Shown: positions 11,726 through 24,900 of the stretch, piece after piece
Layout of the letters: each line of letters starts with the position of its first letter
Position numbering within the stretch: position 1 is the first letter of the stretch
Origin: Limnomonas spitsbergensis
Lineage: Eukaryota > Chlorophyta > Chlorophyceae > Chlamydomonadales
Length of the DNA stretch: 64,000 nucleotides
Reading direction: 5' to 3'
Assembly (NCBI GenBank): GCA_037349105.1
Contig: JAYJMM010000024.1
Coordinates: 1,788,245 to 1,852,244 of the forward strand
Notes under the pieces: generated by a model
What the model was told of the DNA's origin: nothing
The model's database searches: none
What the model saw: the letters and a program-made list of their open reading frames with translations, nothing else
Program-made: the position numbers and the translations under genes

Positions 11726-13447
11726 AACAGAAACGACAGACAAGACATGAAATTCAGGATGGCAGGATTTAGGGGGTTTAGGGCCCTGAACTACCAGCAC
11801 AACCATGAACAGAAACGACAGACAAGACATGAAATTCAGGATGGCAGGATTTAGGGGGTTTAGGGCCCTGAACTACCAGCACAGCCATGAACAGAAACGA
11901 CAGACAAGACATGAAATTCAGGATGGCAGGATTTAGGGGGTTTAGGGCCCTGAACTACCAGCACAGCCATGAACAGAAACGACAGACAAGACATGAAATT
12001 CAGGATGGCAGGATTTAGGGGGTTTAGGGCCCTGAACTACCAGCACAGCCATGAACAGAAACGACAGACAAGACATGAAATTCAGGATGGCAGGATTTAG
12101 GGGGTTTAGGGCCCTGAACTACCAGCACAGCCATGAACAGAAACGACAGACAAGACATGAAATTCAGGATGGCAGGATTTAGGGGGTTTAGGGCCCTGAA
12201 CTACCAGCACAGCCATGAACAGAAACGACAGACAAGACATGAAATTCAGGATGGCAGGATTTAGGGGGTTTAGGGCCCTGAACTACCAGCACAGCCATGA
12301 ACAGAAACGACAGACAAGACATGAAATTCAGGATGGCAGGATTTAGGGGGTTTAGGGCCCTGAACTACCAGCACAACCATGAACAGAAACGACAGACAAG
12401 ACATGAAATTCAGGATGGCAGGATTTAGGGGGTTTAGGGCCCTGAACTACCAGCACAGCCATGAACAGAAACGACAGACAAGACATGAAATTCAGGATGG
12501 CAGGATTTAGGGGGTTTAGGGCCCTGAACTACCAGCACAACCATGAACAGAAACGACAGACAAGACATGAAATTCAGGATGGCAGGATTTAGGGGGTTTA
12601 GGGCCCTGAACTACCAGCACAACCATGAACAGAAACGACAGACAAGACATGAAATTCAGGATGGCAGGATTTAGGGGGTTTAGGGCCCTGAACTACCAGC
12701 ACAGCCATGAACAGAAACGACAGACAAGACATGAAATTCAGGATGGCAGGATTTAGGGGGTTTAGGGCCCTGAACTACCAGCACAGCCATGAACAGAAAC
12801 GACAGACAAGACATGAAATTCAGGATGGCAGGATTTAGGGGGTTTAGGGCCCTGAACTACCAGCACAACCATGAACAGAAACGACAGACAAGACATGAAA
12901 TTCAGGATGGCAGGATTTAGGGGGTTTAGGGCCCTGAACTACCAGCACAACCATGAACAGAAACGACAGACAAGACATGAAATTCAGGATGGCAGGATTT
13001 AGGGGGTTTAGGGCCCTGAACTACCAGCACAGCCATGAACAGAAACGACAGACAAGACATGAAATTCAGGATGGCAGGATTTAGGGGGTTTAGGGCCCTG
13101 AACTACCAGCACAACCATGAACAGAAACGACAGACAAGACATGAAATTCAGGATGGCAGGATTTAGGGGGTTTAGGGCCCTGAACTACCAGCACAGCCAT
13201 GAACAGAAACGACAGACAAGACATGAAATTCAGGATGGCAGGATTTAGGGGGTTTAGGGCCCTGAACTACCAGCACAGCCATGAACAGAAACGACAGACA
13301 AGACATGAAATTCAGGATGGCAGGATTTAGGGGGTTTAGGGCCCTGAACTACCAGCACAACCATGAACAGAAACGACAGACAAGACATGAAATTCAGGAT
13401 GGCAGGATTTAGGGGGTTTAGGGCCCTGAACTACCAGCACAACCATG
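11726..13447 (+). repeat. 21-monomer string repeated at offset 58 units, first copy
   Basis: Monomers k=92 to 112 have the allele order A, six G, A G AA GG AA G A GG AA. The same order recurs at k=150 to 170 (16482-18203), 4756 bp downstream, with all 21 alleles equal. The two offsets, 58 and 64, differ by six units and join at a local six-unit duplication in the downstream copy. Confidence 0.65.
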
Positions 13448-16400
13448 AACAGAAACGACAGACAAGACATGAAATTCAGGATGGCAGGATTTAGGGGGTT
13501 TAGGGCCCTGAACTACCAGCACAACCATGAACAGAAACGACAGACAAGACATGAAATTCAGGATGGCAGGATTTAGGGGGTTTAGGGCCCTGAACTACCA
13601 GCACAGCCATGAACAGAAACGACAGACAAGACATGAAATTCAGGATGGCAGGATTTAGGGGGTTTAGGGCCCTGAACTACCAGCACAACCATGAACAGAA
13701 ACGACAGACAAGACATGAAATTCAGGATGGCAGGATTTAGGGGGTTTAGGGCCCTGAACTACCAGCACAGCCATGAACAGAAACGACAGACAAGACATGA
13801 AATTCAGGATGGCAGGATTTAGGGGGTTTAGGGCCCTGAACTACCAGCACAACCATGAACAGAAACGACAGACAAGACATGAAATTCAGGATGGCAGGAT
13901 TTAGGGGGTTTAGGGCCCTGAACTACCAGCACAGCCATGAACAGAAACGACAGACAAGACATGAAATTCAGGATGGCAGGATTTAGGGGGTTTAGGGCCC
14001 TGAACTACCAGCACAACCATGAACAGAAACGACAGACAAGACATGAAATTCAGGATGGCAGGATTTAGGGGGTTTAGGGCCCTGAACTACCAGCACAACC
14101 ATGAACAGAAACGACAGACAAGACATGAAATTCAGGATGGCAGGATTTAGGGGGTTTAGGGCCCTGAACTACCAGCACAGCCATGAACAGAAACGACAGA
14201 CAAGACATGAAATTCAGGATGGCAGGATTTAGGGGGTTTAGGGCCCTGAACTACCAGCACAGCCATGAACAGAAACGACAGACAAGACATGAAATTCAGG
14301 ATGGCAGGATTTAGGGGGTTTAGGGCCCTGAACTACCAGCACAGCCATGAACAGAAACGACAGACAAGACATGAAATTCAGGATGGCAGGATTTAGGGGG
14401 TTTAGGGCCCTGAACTACCAGCACAGCCATGAACAGAAACGACAGACAAGACATGAAATTCAGGATGGCAGGATTTAGGGGGTTTAGGGCCCTGAACTAC
14501 CAGCACAACCATGAACAGAAACGACAGACAAGACATGAAATTCAGGATGGCAGGATTTAGGGGGTTTAGGGCCCTGAACTACCAGCACAGCCATGAACAG
14601 AAACGACAGACAAGACATGAAATTCAGGATGGCAGGATTTAGGGGGTTTAGGGCCCTGAACTACCAGCACAGCCATGAACAGAAACGACAGACAAGACAT
14701 GAAATTCAGGATGGCAGGATTTAGGGGGTTTAGGGCCCTGAACTACCAGCACAGCCATGAACAGAAACGACAGACAAGACATGAAATTCAGGATGGCAGG
14801 ATTTAGGGGGTTTAGGGCCCTGAACTACCAGCACAGCCATGAACAGAAACGACAGACAAGACATGAAATTCAGGATGGCAGGATTTAGGGGGTTTAGGGC
14901 CCTGAACTACCAGCACAACCATGAACAGAAACGACAGACAAGACATGAAATTCAGGATGGCAGGATTTAGGGGGTTTAGGGCCCTGAACTACCAGCACAG
15001 CCATGAACAGAAACGACAGACAAGACATGAAATTCAGGATGGCAGGATTTAGGGGGTTTAGGGCCCTGAACTACCAGCACAGCCATGAACAGAAACGACA
15101 GACAAGACATGAAATTCAGGATGGCAGGATTTAGGGGGTTTAGGGCCCTGAACTACCAGCACAACCATGAACAGAAACGACAGACAAGACATGAAATTCA
15201 GGATGGCAGGATTTAGGGGGTTTAGGGCCCTGAACTACCAGCACAACCATGAACAGAAACGACAGACAAGACATGAAATTCAGGATGGCAGGATTTAGGG
15301 GGTTTAGGGCCCTGAACTACCAGCACAACCATGAACAGAAACGACAGACAAGACATGAAATTCAGGATGGCAGGATTTAGGGGGTTTAGGGCCCTGAACT
15401 ACCAGCACAACCATGAACAGAAACGACAGACAAGACATGAAATTCAGGATGGCAGGATTTAGGGGGTTTAGGGCCCTGAACTACCAGCACAACCATGAAC
15501 AGAAACGACAGACAAGACATGAAATTCAGGATGGCAGGATTTAGGGGGTTTAGGGCCCTGAACTACCAGCACAACCATGAACAGAAACGACAGACAAGAC
15601 ATGAAATTCAGGATGGCAGGATTTAGGGGGTTTAGGGCCCTGAACTACCAGCACAACCATGAACAGAAACGACAGACAAGACATGAAATTCAGGATGGCA
15701 GGATTTAGGGGGTTTAGGGCCCTGAACTACCAGCACAGCCATGAACAGAAACGACAGACAAGACATGAAATTCAGGATGGCAGGATTTAGGGGGTTTAGG
15801 GCCCTGAACTACCAGCACAGCCATGAACAGAAACGACAGACAAGACATGAAATTCAGGATGGCAGGATTTAGGGGGTTTAGGGCCCTGAACTACCAGCAC
15901 AACCATGAACAGAAACGACAGACAAGACATGAAATTCAGGATGGCAGGATTTAGGGGGTTTAGGGCCCTGAACTACCAGCACAGCCATGAACAGAAACGA
16001 CAGACAAGACATGAAATTCAGGATGGCAGGATTTAGGGGGTTTAGGGCCCTGAACTACCAGCACAACCATGAACAGAAACGACAGACAAGACATGAAATT
16101 CAGGATGGCAGGATTTAGGGGGTTTAGGGCCCTGAACTACCAGCACAGCCATGAACAGAAACGACAGACAAGACATGAAATTCAGGATGGCAGGATTTAG
16201 GGGGTTTAGGGCCCTGAACTACCAGCACAGCCATGAACAGAAACGACAGACAAGACATGAAATTCAGGATGGCAGGATTTAGGGGGTTTAGGGCCCTGAA
16301 CTACCAGCACAACCATGAACAGAAACGACAGACAAGACATGAAATTCAGGATGGCAGGATTTAGGGGGTTTAGGGCCCTGAACTACCAGCACAGCCATGA

Positions 16401-16727
16401 ACAGAAACGACAGACAAGACATGAAATTCAGGATGGCAGGATTTAGGGGGTTTAGGGCCCTGAACTACCAGCACAGCCATGAACAGAAACGACAGACAAG
16501 ACATGAAATTCAGGATGGCAGGATTTAGGGGGTTTAGGGCCCTGAACTACCAGCACAACCATGAACAGAAACGACAGACAAGACATGAAATTCAGGATGG
16601 CAGGATTTAGGGGGTTTAGGGCCCTGAACTACCAGCACAGCCATGAACAGAAACGACAGACAAGACATGAAATTCAGGATGGCAGGATTTAGGGGGTTTA
16701 GGGCCCTGAACTACCAGCACAGCCATG
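12546..16727 (+). repeat. 51-monomer block, first copy (offset 64 units)
   Basis: Monomers k=102 to 152 (k=0 starts at 4182). Their position-77 alleles match those of monomers 166 to 216 at 47 of 51 places. Mismatches are at k=111, 133, 141 and 142. The most recognisable part is the string AA GGGG A GGGG A GG followed by seven A units (k=119-139). All other positions are invariant, so the G/A string is the only informative marker. Confidence 0.75.
15046..15701 (+). repeat. Run of seven A-type monomers
   Basis: Monomers k=133-139 (15088-15661) all carry A at position 77, seven in a row, the longest A run seen in the core. Its relative in the offset-64 copy is six A units (k=198-203, 20418-20909). 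The bounds given include half a monomer on each side. A second A run of five is at k=332-336 (31406-31815). Confidence 0.7.
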
Positions 16728-18203
16728 AACAGAAACGACAGACAAGACATGAAATTCAGGATGGCAGGATTTAGGGGGTTTAGGGCCCTGAACTACCAGC
16801 ACAGCCATGAACAGAAACGACAGACAAGACATGAAATTCAGGATGGCAGGATTTAGGGGGTTTAGGGCCCTGAACTACCAGCACAGCCATGAACAGAAAC
16901 GACAGACAAGACATGAAATTCAGGATGGCAGGATTTAGGGGGTTTAGGGCCCTGAACTACCAGCACAGCCATGAACAGAAACGACAGACAAGACATGAAA
17001 TTCAGGATGGCAGGATTTAGGGGGTTTAGGGCCCTGAACTACCAGCACAGCCATGAACAGAAACGACAGACAAGACATGAAATTCAGGATGGCAGGATTT
17101 AGGGGGTTTAGGGCCCTGAACTACCAGCACAACCATGAACAGAAACGACAGACAAGACATGAAATTCAGGATGGCAGGATTTAGGGGGTTTAGGGCCCTG
17201 AACTACCAGCACAGCCATGAACAGAAACGACAGACAAGACATGAAATTCAGGATGGCAGGATTTAGGGGGTTTAGGGCCCTGAACTACCAGCACAACCAT
17301 GAACAGAAACGACAGACAAGACATGAAATTCAGGATGGCAGGATTTAGGGGGTTTAGGGCCCTGAACTACCAGCACAACCATGAACAGAAACGACAGACA
17401 AGACATGAAATTCAGGATGGCAGGATTTAGGGGGTTTAGGGCCCTGAACTACCAGCACAGCCATGAACAGAAACGACAGACAAGACATGAAATTCAGGAT
17501 GGCAGGATTTAGGGGGTTTAGGGCCCTGAACTACCAGCACAGCCATGAACAGAAACGACAGACAAGACATGAAATTCAGGATGGCAGGATTTAGGGGGTT
17601 TAGGGCCCTGAACTACCAGCACAACCATGAACAGAAACGACAGACAAGACATGAAATTCAGGATGGCAGGATTTAGGGGGTTTAGGGCCCTGAACTACCA
17701 GCACAACCATGAACAGAAACGACAGACAAGACATGAAATTCAGGATGGCAGGATTTAGGGGGTTTAGGGCCCTGAACTACCAGCACAGCCATGAACAGAA
17801 ACGACAGACAAGACATGAAATTCAGGATGGCAGGATTTAGGGGGTTTAGGGCCCTGAACTACCAGCACAACCATGAACAGAAACGACAGACAAGACATGA
17901 AATTCAGGATGGCAGGATTTAGGGGGTTTAGGGCCCTGAACTACCAGCACAGCCATGAACAGAAACGACAGACAAGACATGAAATTCAGGATGGCAGGAT
18001 TTAGGGGGTTTAGGGCCCTGAACTACCAGCACAGCCATGAACAGAAACGACAGACAAGACATGAAATTCAGGATGGCAGGATTTAGGGGGTTTAGGGCCC
18101 TGAACTACCAGCACAACCATGAACAGAAACGACAGACAAGACATGAAATTCAGGATGGCAGGATTTAGGGGGTTTAGGGCCCTGAACTACCAGCACAACC
18201 ATG
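16482..18203 (+). repeat. 21-monomer string repeated at offset 58 units, second copy
   Basis: Monomers k=150 to 170. Its end overlaps the start of the offset-64 block (from 17794), because the string AAGAGG is present twice in succession here (k=163-168 and 169-174) but once in the upstream copy (k=105-110). Confidence 0.65.
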
Positions 18204-18531
18204 AACAGAAACGACAGACAAGACATGAAATTCAGGATGGCAGGATTTAGGGGGTTTAGGGCCCTGAACTACCAGCACAGCCATGAACAGAAACGACAGA
18301 CAAGACATGAAATTCAGGATGGCAGGATTTAGGGGGTTTAGGGCCCTGAACTACCAGCACAACCATGAACAGAAACGACAGACAAGACATGAAATTCAGG
18401 ATGGCAGGATTTAGGGGGTTTAGGGCCCTGAACTACCAGCACAGCCATGAACAGAAACGACAGACAAGACATGAAATTCAGGATGGCAGGATTTAGGGGG
18501 TTTAGGGCCCTGAACTACCAGCACAGCCATG
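17548..18531 (+). repeat. Local six-monomer duplication (two copies of 492 bp)
   Basis: Units k=163-168 (17548-18039) and k=169-174 (18040-18531) have the same allele order AAGAGG. The upstream relative (k=105-110) has this string once, followed by A. An extra six-unit copy exactly accounts for the change in offset from 58 to 64 monomers. The short string alone would not be convincing; its fit to the offset change is the support. Confidence 0.5.
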
Positions 18532-21500
18532 AACAGAAACGACAGACAAGACATGAAATTCAGGATGGCAGGATTTAGGGGGTTTAGGGCCCTGAACTAC
18601 CAGCACAGCCATGAACAGAAACGACAGACAAGACATGAAATTCAGGATGGCAGGATTTAGGGGGTTTAGGGCCCTGAACTACCAGCACAACCATGAACAG
18701 AAACGACAGACAAGACATGAAATTCAGGATGGCAGGATTTAGGGGGTTTAGGGCCCTGAACTACCAGCACAACCATGAACAGAAACGACAGACAAGACAT
18801 GAAATTCAGGATGGCAGGATTTAGGGGGTTTAGGGCCCTGAACTACCAGCACAGCCATGAACAGAAACGACAGACAAGACATGAAATTCAGGATGGCAGG
18901 ATTTAGGGGGTTTAGGGCCCTGAACTACCAGCACAACCATGAACAGAAACGACAGACAAGACATGAAATTCAGGATGGCAGGATTTAGGGGGTTTAGGGC
19001 CCTGAACTACCAGCACAGCCATGAACAGAAACGACAGACAAGACATGAAATTCAGGATGGCAGGATTTAGGGGGTTTAGGGCCCTGAACTACCAGCACAA
19101 CCATGAACAGAAACGACAGACAAGACATGAAATTCAGGATGGCAGGATTTAGGGGGTTTAGGGCCCTGAACTACCAGCACAGCCATGAACAGAAACGACA
19201 GACAAGACATGAAATTCAGGATGGCAGGATTTAGGGGGTTTAGGGCCCTGAACTACCAGCACAACCATGAACAGAAACGACAGACAAGACATGAAATTCA
19301 GGATGGCAGGATTTAGGGGGTTTAGGGCCCTGAACTACCAGCACAACCATGAACAGAAACGACAGACAAGACATGAAATTCAGGATGGCAGGATTTAGGG
19401 GGTTTAGGGCCCTGAACTACCAGCACAGCCATGAACAGAAACGACAGACAAGACATGAAATTCAGGATGGCAGGATTTAGGGGGTTTAGGGCCCTGAACT
19501 ACCAGCACAGCCATGAACAGAAACGACAGACAAGACATGAAATTCAGGATGGCAGGATTTAGGGGGTTTAGGGCCCTGAACTACCAGCACAGCCATGAAC
19601 AGAAACGACAGACAAGACATGAAATTCAGGATGGCAGGATTTAGGGGGTTTAGGGCCCTGAACTACCAGCACAGCCATGAACAGAAACGACAGACAAGAC
19701 ATGAAATTCAGGATGGCAGGATTTAGGGGGTTTAGGGCCCTGAACTACCAGCACAACCATGAACAGAAACGACAGACAAGACATGAAATTCAGGATGGCA
19801 GGATTTAGGGGGTTTAGGGCCCTGAACTACCAGCACAGCCATGAACAGAAACGACAGACAAGACATGAAATTCAGGATGGCAGGATTTAGGGGGTTTAGG
19901 GCCCTGAACTACCAGCACAGCCATGAACAGAAACGACAGACAAGACATGAAATTCAGGATGGCAGGATTTAGGGGGTTTAGGGCCCTGAACTACCAGCAC
20001 AGCCATGAACAGAAACGACAGACAAGACATGAAATTCAGGATGGCAGGATTTAGGGGGTTTAGGGCCCTGAACTACCAGCACAGCCATGAACAGAAACGA
20101 CAGACAAGACATGAAATTCAGGATGGCAGGATTTAGGGGGTTTAGGGCCCTGAACTACCAGCACAACCATGAACAGAAACGACAGACAAGACATGAAATT
20201 CAGGATGGCAGGATTTAGGGGGTTTAGGGCCCTGAACTACCAGCACAGCCATGAACAGAAACGACAGACAAGACATGAAATTCAGGATGGCAGGATTTAG
20301 GGGGTTTAGGGCCCTGAACTACCAGCACAGCCATGAACAGAAACGACAGACAAGACATGAAATTCAGGATGGCAGGATTTAGGGGGTTTAGGGCCCTGAA
20401 CTACCAGCACAGCCATGAACAGAAACGACAGACAAGACATGAAATTCAGGATGGCAGGATTTAGGGGGTTTAGGGCCCTGAACTACCAGCACAACCATGA
20501 ACAGAAACGACAGACAAGACATGAAATTCAGGATGGCAGGATTTAGGGGGTTTAGGGCCCTGAACTACCAGCACAACCATGAACAGAAACGACAGACAAG
20601 ACATGAAATTCAGGATGGCAGGATTTAGGGGGTTTAGGGCCCTGAACTACCAGCACAACCATGAACAGAAACGACAGACAAGACATGAAATTCAGGATGG
20701 CAGGATTTAGGGGGTTTAGGGCCCTGAACTACCAGCACAACCATGAACAGAAACGACAGACAAGACATGAAATTCAGGATGGCAGGATTTAGGGGGTTTA
20801 GGGCCCTGAACTACCAGCACAACCATGAACAGAAACGACAGACAAGACATGAAATTCAGGATGGCAGGATTTAGGGGGTTTAGGGCCCTGAACTACCAGC
20901 ACAACCATGAACAGAAACGACAGACAAGACATGAAATTCAGGATGGCAGGATTTAGGGGGTTTAGGGCCCTGAACTACCAGCACAGCCATGAACAGAAAC
21001 GACAGACAAGACATGAAATTCAGGATGGCAGGATTTAGGGGGTTTAGGGCCCTGAACTACCAGCACAACCATGAACAGAAACGACAGACAAGACATGAAA
21101 TTCAGGATGGCAGGATTTAGGGGGTTTAGGGCCCTGAACTACCAGCACAGCCATGAACAGAAACGACAGACAAGACATGAAATTCAGGATGGCAGGATTT
21201 AGGGGGTTTAGGGCCCTGAACTACCAGCACAGCCATGAACAGAAACGACAGACAAGACATGAAATTCAGGATGGCAGGATTTAGGGGGTTTAGGGCCCTG
21301 AACTACCAGCACAACCATGAACAGAAACGACAGACAAGACATGAAATTCAGGATGGCAGGATTTAGGGGGTTTAGGGCCCTGAACTACCAGCACAGCCAT
21401 GAACAGAAACGACAGACAAGACATGAAATTCAGGATGGCAGGATTTAGGGGGTTTAGGGCCCTGAACTACCAGCACAGCCATGAACAGAAACGACAGACA

Positions 21501-21975
21501 AGACATGAAATTCAGGATGGCAGGATTTAGGGGGTTTAGGGCCCTGAACTACCAGCACAACCATGAACAGAAACGACAGACAAGACATGAAATTCAGGAT
21601 GGCAGGATTTAGGGGGTTTAGGGCCCTGAACTACCAGCACAGCCATGAACAGAAACGACAGACAAGACATGAAATTCAGGATGGCAGGATTTAGGGGGTT
21701 TAGGGCCCTGAACTACCAGCACAGCCATGAACAGAAACGACAGACAAGACATGAAATTCAGGATGGCAGGATTTAGGGGGTTTAGGGCCCTGAACTACCA
21801 GCACAACCATGAACAGAAACGACAGACAAGACATGAAATTCAGGATGGCAGGATTTAGGGGGTTTAGGGCCCTGAACTACCAGCACAGCCATGAACAGAA
21901 ACGACAGACAAGACATGAAATTCAGGATGGCAGGATTTAGGGGGTTTAGGGCCCTGAACTACCAGCACAGCCATG
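17794..21975 (+). repeat. 51-monomer block, second copy (offset 64 units)
   Basis: Monomers k=166 to 216, lying 5248 bp (64 x 82) downstream of their partner block. The diagnostic string here is AA GGGG A GGGG A GGG followed by six A units (k=183-203), one allele different from the first copy. Similarity fades after k=216. With about 38% A, chance agreement per unit is about 0.53, so 47 of 51 is very unlikely even allowing for all offsets in the core. Confidence 0.75.
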
Positions 21976-24900
21976 AACAGAAACGACAGACAAGACATGA
22001 AATTCAGGATGGCAGGATTTAGGGGGTTTAGGGCCCTGAACTACCAGCACAACCATGAACAGAAACGACAGACAAGACATGAAATTCAGGATGGCAGGAT
22101 TTAGGGGGTTTAGGGCCCTGAACTACCAGCACAGCCATGAACAGAAACGACAGACAAGACATGAAATTCAGGATGGCAGGATTTAGGGGGTTTAGGGCCC
22201 TGAACTACCAGCACAACCATGAACAGAAACGACAGACAAGACATGAAATTCAGGATGGCAGGATTTAGGGGGTTTAGGGCCCTGAACTACCAGCACAGCC
22301 ATGAACAGAAACGACAGACAAGACATGAAATTCAGGATGGCAGGATTTAGGGGGTTTAGGGCCCTGAACTACCAGCACAGCCATGAACAGAAACGACAGA
22401 CAAGACATGAAATTCAGGATGGCAGGATTTAGGGGGTTTAGGGCCCTGAACTACCAGCACAACCATGAACAGAAACGACAGACAAGACATGAAATTCAGG
22501 ATGGCAGGATTTAGGGGGTTTAGGGCCCTGAACTACCAGCACAGCCATGAACAGAAACGACAGACAAGACATGAAATTCAGGATGGCAGGATTTAGGGGG
22601 TTTAGGGCCCTGAACTACCAGCACAGCCATGAACAGAAACGACAGACAAGACATGAAATTCAGGATGGCAGGATTTAGGGGGTTTAGGGCCCTGAACTAC
22701 CAGCACAGCCATGAACAGAAACGACAGACAAGACATGAAATTCAGGATGGCAGGATTTAGGGGGTTTAGGGCCCTGAACTACCAGCACAACCATGAACAG
22801 AAACGACAGACAAGACATGAAATTCAGGATGGCAGGATTTAGGGGGTTTAGGGCCCTGAACTACCAGCACAACCATGAACAGAAACGACAGACAAGACAT
22901 GAAATTCAGGATGGCAGGATTTAGGGGGTTTAGGGCCCTGAACTACCAGCACAACCATGAACAGAAACGACAGACAAGACATGAAATTCAGGATGGCAGG
23001 ATTTAGGGGGTTTAGGGCCCTGAACTACCAGCACAGCCATGAACAGAAACGACAGACAAGACATGAAATTCAGGATGGCAGGATTTAGGGGGTTTAGGGC
23101 CCTGAACTACCAGCACAACCATGAACAGAAACGACAGACAAGACATGAAATTCAGGATGGCAGGATTTAGGGGGTTTAGGGCCCTGAACTACCAGCACAG
23201 CCATGAACAGAAACGACAGACAAGACATGAAATTCAGGATGGCAGGATTTAGGGGGTTTAGGGCCCTGAACTACCAGCACAGCCATGAACAGAAACGACA
23301 GACAAGACATGAAATTCAGGATGGCAGGATTTAGGGGGTTTAGGGCCCTGAACTACCAGCACAACCATGAACAGAAACGACAGACAAGACATGAAATTCA
23401 GGATGGCAGGATTTAGGGGGTTTAGGGCCCTGAACTACCAGCACAGCCATGAACAGAAACGACAGACAAGACATGAAATTCAGGATGGCAGGATTTAGGG
23501 GGTTTAGGGCCCTGAACTACCAGCACAGCCATGAACAGAAACGACAGACAAGACATGAAATTCAGGATGGCAGGATTTAGGGGGTTTAGGGCCCTGAACT
23601 ACCAGCACAACCATGAACAGAAACGACAGACAAGACATGAAATTCAGGATGGCAGGATTTAGGGGGTTTAGGGCCCTGAACTACCAGCACAGCCATGAAC
23701 AGAAACGACAGACAAGACATGAAATTCAGGATGGCAGGATTTAGGGGGTTTAGGGCCCTGAACTACCAGCACAGCCATGAACAGAAACGACAGACAAGAC
23801 ATGAAATTCAGGATGGCAGGATTTAGGGGGTTTAGGGCCCTGAACTACCAGCACAGCCATGAACAGAAACGACAGACAAGACATGAAATTCAGGATGGCA
23901 GGATTTAGGGGGTTTAGGGCCCTGAACTACCAGCACAGCCATGAACAGAAACGACAGACAAGACATGAAATTCAGGATGGCAGGATTTAGGGGGTTTAGG
24001 GCCCTGAACTACCAGCACAGCCATGAACAGAAACGACAGACAAGACATGAAATTCAGGATGGCAGGATTTAGGGGGTTTAGGGCCCTGAACTACCAGCAC
24101 AGCCATGAACAGAAACGACAGACAAGACATGAAATTCAGGATGGCAGGATTTAGGGGGTTTAGGGCCCTGAACTACCAGCACAGCCATGAACAGAAACGA
24201 CAGACAAGACATGAAATTCAGGATGGCAGGATTTAGGGGGTTTAGGGCCCTGAACTACCAGCACAGCCATGAACAGAAACGACAGACAAGACATGAAATT
24301 CAGGATGGCAGGATTTAGGGGGTTTAGGGCCCTGAACTACCAGCACAGCCATGAACAGAAACGACAGACAAGACATGAAATTCAGGATGGCAGGATTTAG
24401 GGGGTTTAGGGCCCTGAACTACCAGCACAGCCATGAACAGAAACGACAGACAAGACATGAAATTCAGGATGGCAGGATTTAGGGGGTTTAGGGCCCTGAA
24501 CTACCAGCACAGCCATGAACAGAAACGACAGACAAGACATGAAATTCAGGATGGCAGGATTTAGGGGGTTTAGGGCCCTGAACTACCAGCACAGCCATGA
24601 ACAGAAACGACAGACAAGACATGAAATTCAGGATGGCAGGATTTAGGGGGTTTAGGGCCCTGAACTACCAGCACAACCATGAACAGAAACGACAGACAAG
24701 ACATGAAATTCAGGATGGCAGGATTTAGGGGGTTTAGGGCCCTGAACTACCAGCACAGCCATGAACAGAAACGACAGACAAGACATGAAATTCAGGATGG
24801 CAGGATTTAGGGGGTTTAGGGCCCTGAACTACCAGCACAGCCATGAACAGAAACGACAGACAAGACATGAAATTCAGGATGGCAGGATTTAGGGGGTTTA

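Noticed and set aside
12546..21975. A fixed higher-order repeat as in human alpha satellite
   Set aside because: Offsets differ from place to place (8, 43, 58, 64 units) and no single offset runs through the whole core, so these are separate block duplications.
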